Shown here: positions 63,154-64,000 of the stretch, piece by piece
Position numbering within the stretch: the first letter of the stretch is position 1
How the letters are laid out: every line of letters starts with the position of its first letter
Source of the DNA: an uncultured Bacteroidota bacterium
GTDB taxonomy: Bacteria; Bacteroidota; Bacteroidia; 2-12-FULL-35-15
Length of the DNA stretch: 64,000 bases
Assembly (NCBI GenBank): GCA_903926385.1
Contig: CAIYIS010000061.1
Location: 1-64,000, forward strand
Direction of reading: 5' to 3'
Translations under genes and position numbers: made by a program
Notes under the pieces: generated by a model
Databases searched by the model: none
The model's input: only the letters and a program-made list of their open reading frames with translations
Told to the model about the DNA's origin: nothing

Positions 63154-63779
63154 AATCCAATACTTATAGGTATGTAGTAAATCATATTCATAAGAGGTAA
63201 TATAATTGCAGCGTTTTTGCTTTCTTTGCAGGCCGCATCATATAAAAAACTGCTGAATAAAAAGTAGAATAAATTGCCGGAGTAATAAAACAGGAATGCA
63301 CTATTTATTAAAAATAATGGATTGTTTACCATAGTGCCTTCTGAGGTTAGCATCAGTTGATAAAAAAGAATCACTGTGTAAATAATCATCAGTAAGGCTT
63401 CGAGTGAAAGCGCATAATCATTTATTTTTAAAGAAGAATGTACAATATAATCAAAAATGGCAACAATAATATAAATAAGAAAACTTGCTACAATAAATAC
63501 ACGAGCACTTCGGTTTGTTATTACTTTATAATAAAAAAGGCTTAGTAGTGCAAATTCCAAAAATGCACCTGTTCTTATAAATATAAGATTGTTCCATTTA
63601 TGCAGAAAGTAATACATAGAAATTGTTTCAGCAAAGCAATAAAGGATAATTAGAAAGTAAATAAATTTTAACTGTGGGTGGTTGTATGCCTTGTTGATGC
63701 TTCCTGTAATAAGAGGAAAGATGAGGAACAACACAGCTCCATAAGTAAGAAGTTTAATCAGTTTTATTTCAATTTCCAT
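63135..63779 (-). CDS. Polytopic membrane protein coupled to the two-component system
   Basis: A 214-residue protein with about seven membrane segments (near 10-24, 38-56, 68-84, 94-112, 124-144, 153-176, 190-208) and short loops; the longest loop has CKESKNAA. I do not recognise a family. It overlaps the histidine kinase start by 19 bases and is transcribed with it. The kinase has only one membrane pass, so this protein may supply signal input, which is an inference from position. Confidence 0.78.
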   Translation of the reverse strand: MEIEIKLIKLLTYGAVLFLIFPLITGSINKAYNHPQLKFIYFLIILYCFAETISMYYFLHKWNNLIFIRTGAFLEFALLSLFYYKVITNRSARVFIVASFLIYIIVAIFDYIVHSSLKINDYALSLEALLMIIYTVILFYQLMLTSEGTMVNNPLFLINSAFLFYYSGNLFYFLFSSFLYDAACKESKNAAIILPLMNMIYYIPISIGFWKLKK

Positions 63780-63801
63780 TCCTGTTTCATTTGTTGAATA
63801 A

Positions 63802-63838
63802 AAAAGGAAAAAGGCAGAATTAACTGCCTTTCTCCTTT
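63802..63838. terminator. Terminator before the membrane protein operon
   Basis: AAAGGCAG (63810-63817) pairs with CTGCCTTT (63824-63831) with A- and T-rich flanks. It probably ends the partial gene to the right, four bases after its stop. Confidence 0.7.
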
Positions 63839-63841
63839 AAT

Positions 63842-64000
63842 TTACTTAGTAAAAGGACTGTTAATATCACATACCGAAAGGCAAGGTGCAGAAAGATCTC
63901 CCAATTTTCCATTTGGTAAATCATTACCATTAATATCTACACCAACTAATACTAGCTGACGTTCACCATTGTTGTTTATGGCTTGATAGATTCTAATGCC
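63842..64000 (-). CDS. C-terminal end of an unknown gene (truncated by window edge)
   Basis: The last 52 codons and stop of a minus-strand gene that continues beyond the window. The frame is open from the edge to TAA at 63842-63844 and reads GIRIYQAINNNGERQLVL, then VGVDINGNDLPNGKLGD and LSAPCLSVCDINSPFTK at the C-terminus. No family recognised. Two cysteines near the end are spaced four residues apart. A terminator follows at once, which supports a real gene. Confidence 0.65.
   Translation of the reverse strand, partial: GIRIYQAINNNGERQLVLVGVDINGNDLPNGKLGDLSAPCLSVCDINSPFTK

Noticed and set aside
1..64000. tRNA or rRNA genes
   Set aside because: No T-loop-like GGTTCRANTCC in intergenic space with a matching clover-leaf, and no rRNA-like stretch seen by eye.

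Overview
This 64 kb window is a stretch of chromosome from a member of the Bacteroidota. Four things point there: five secreted proteins end in a type IX secretion (T9SS) type A sorting domain; promoter -7 elements of the form TAnnTTTG lie upstream of many genes; Shine-Dalgarno sequences are scarce; and several typical Bacteroidota genes are present (DUF4199 protein, Mpl-type peptidoglycan synthetase, zapA next to rny, TonB receptor behind a TPP riboswitch, PorE-like OmpA protein). The DNA is AT-rich. I see no rRNA, tRNA, CRISPR, prophage or transposase gene. I would not name a genus.

Layout. 1-535: a 21-bp-period tandem array (A). 0.5-7.7 kb: metallophosphoesterase, rho, DUF4199 protein, mpl with a small membrane protein, KirBac-like channel, L,D-transpeptidase, FtsB/DivIC-like protein. 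7.7-11 kb: a 1074-aa T9SS cargo protein. 11.4-17.9 kb: methylmalonyl-CoA mutase large subunit, metK, a TlpA-like lipoprotein, gatB, all on the minus strand. 18-25.3 kb: three T9SS cargo genes, two of them tandem paralogues and one a 1742-aa RCC1/beta-helix protein. 25.3-27.8 kb: a mostly non-coding accessory stretch with array B, one surface-type gene, a repeated 11-mer site, a cluster of REP-like palindromes and a TPP riboswitch. 27.8-40.1 kb: TonB receptor, small unknown gene, yidC, PorE-like protein, AsmA-like protein, aroC, a lipoprotein. 40.1-42.1 kb: an unknown gene, array C and a winged-helix regulator. 42.6-55.1 kb: PAS histidine kinase, RNA helicase, T9SS protein, then the tight five-gene run hutI-ftcD-patatin-truA-ABC exporter. 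55.1-61 kb: uvrA, arrays D and E, rny, zapA, a coiled-coil gene. 61-64 kb: a metal-binding lipoprotein, a NarL-type two-component system with a membrane partner, and the 3' end of one more gene.

How the genes work together. Most are housekeeping: transcription termination (Rho), RNA decay (RNase Y, helicase), translation (GatB, TruA), cell wall and division (Mpl, L,D-transpeptidase, FtsB-like, ZapA), envelope biogenesis (YidC, AsmA-like, PorE-like) and metabolism (MetK, AroC, histidine degradation, methylmalonyl-CoA mutase). The accessory content is the T9SS cargo and the intergenic repeats.

The most unusual signal is in the repeats. Five intergenic arrays (A at 24-233, B at 25640-25905, C at 41253-41515, D at 58180-58368, E at 58436-58540) have largely different unit sequences but the same 21-bp period (42 in C), which is two turns of B-DNA. 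A, B, C and E are also bounded by imperfect inverted repeats. This looks like one architectural class of element; I know of no description that fits, but novelty was not checked. A second clear observation is a REP-like palindrome, clustered at 27.1-27.5 kb, that has become part of the signal-peptide coding sequence of the gene at 18059-19057.
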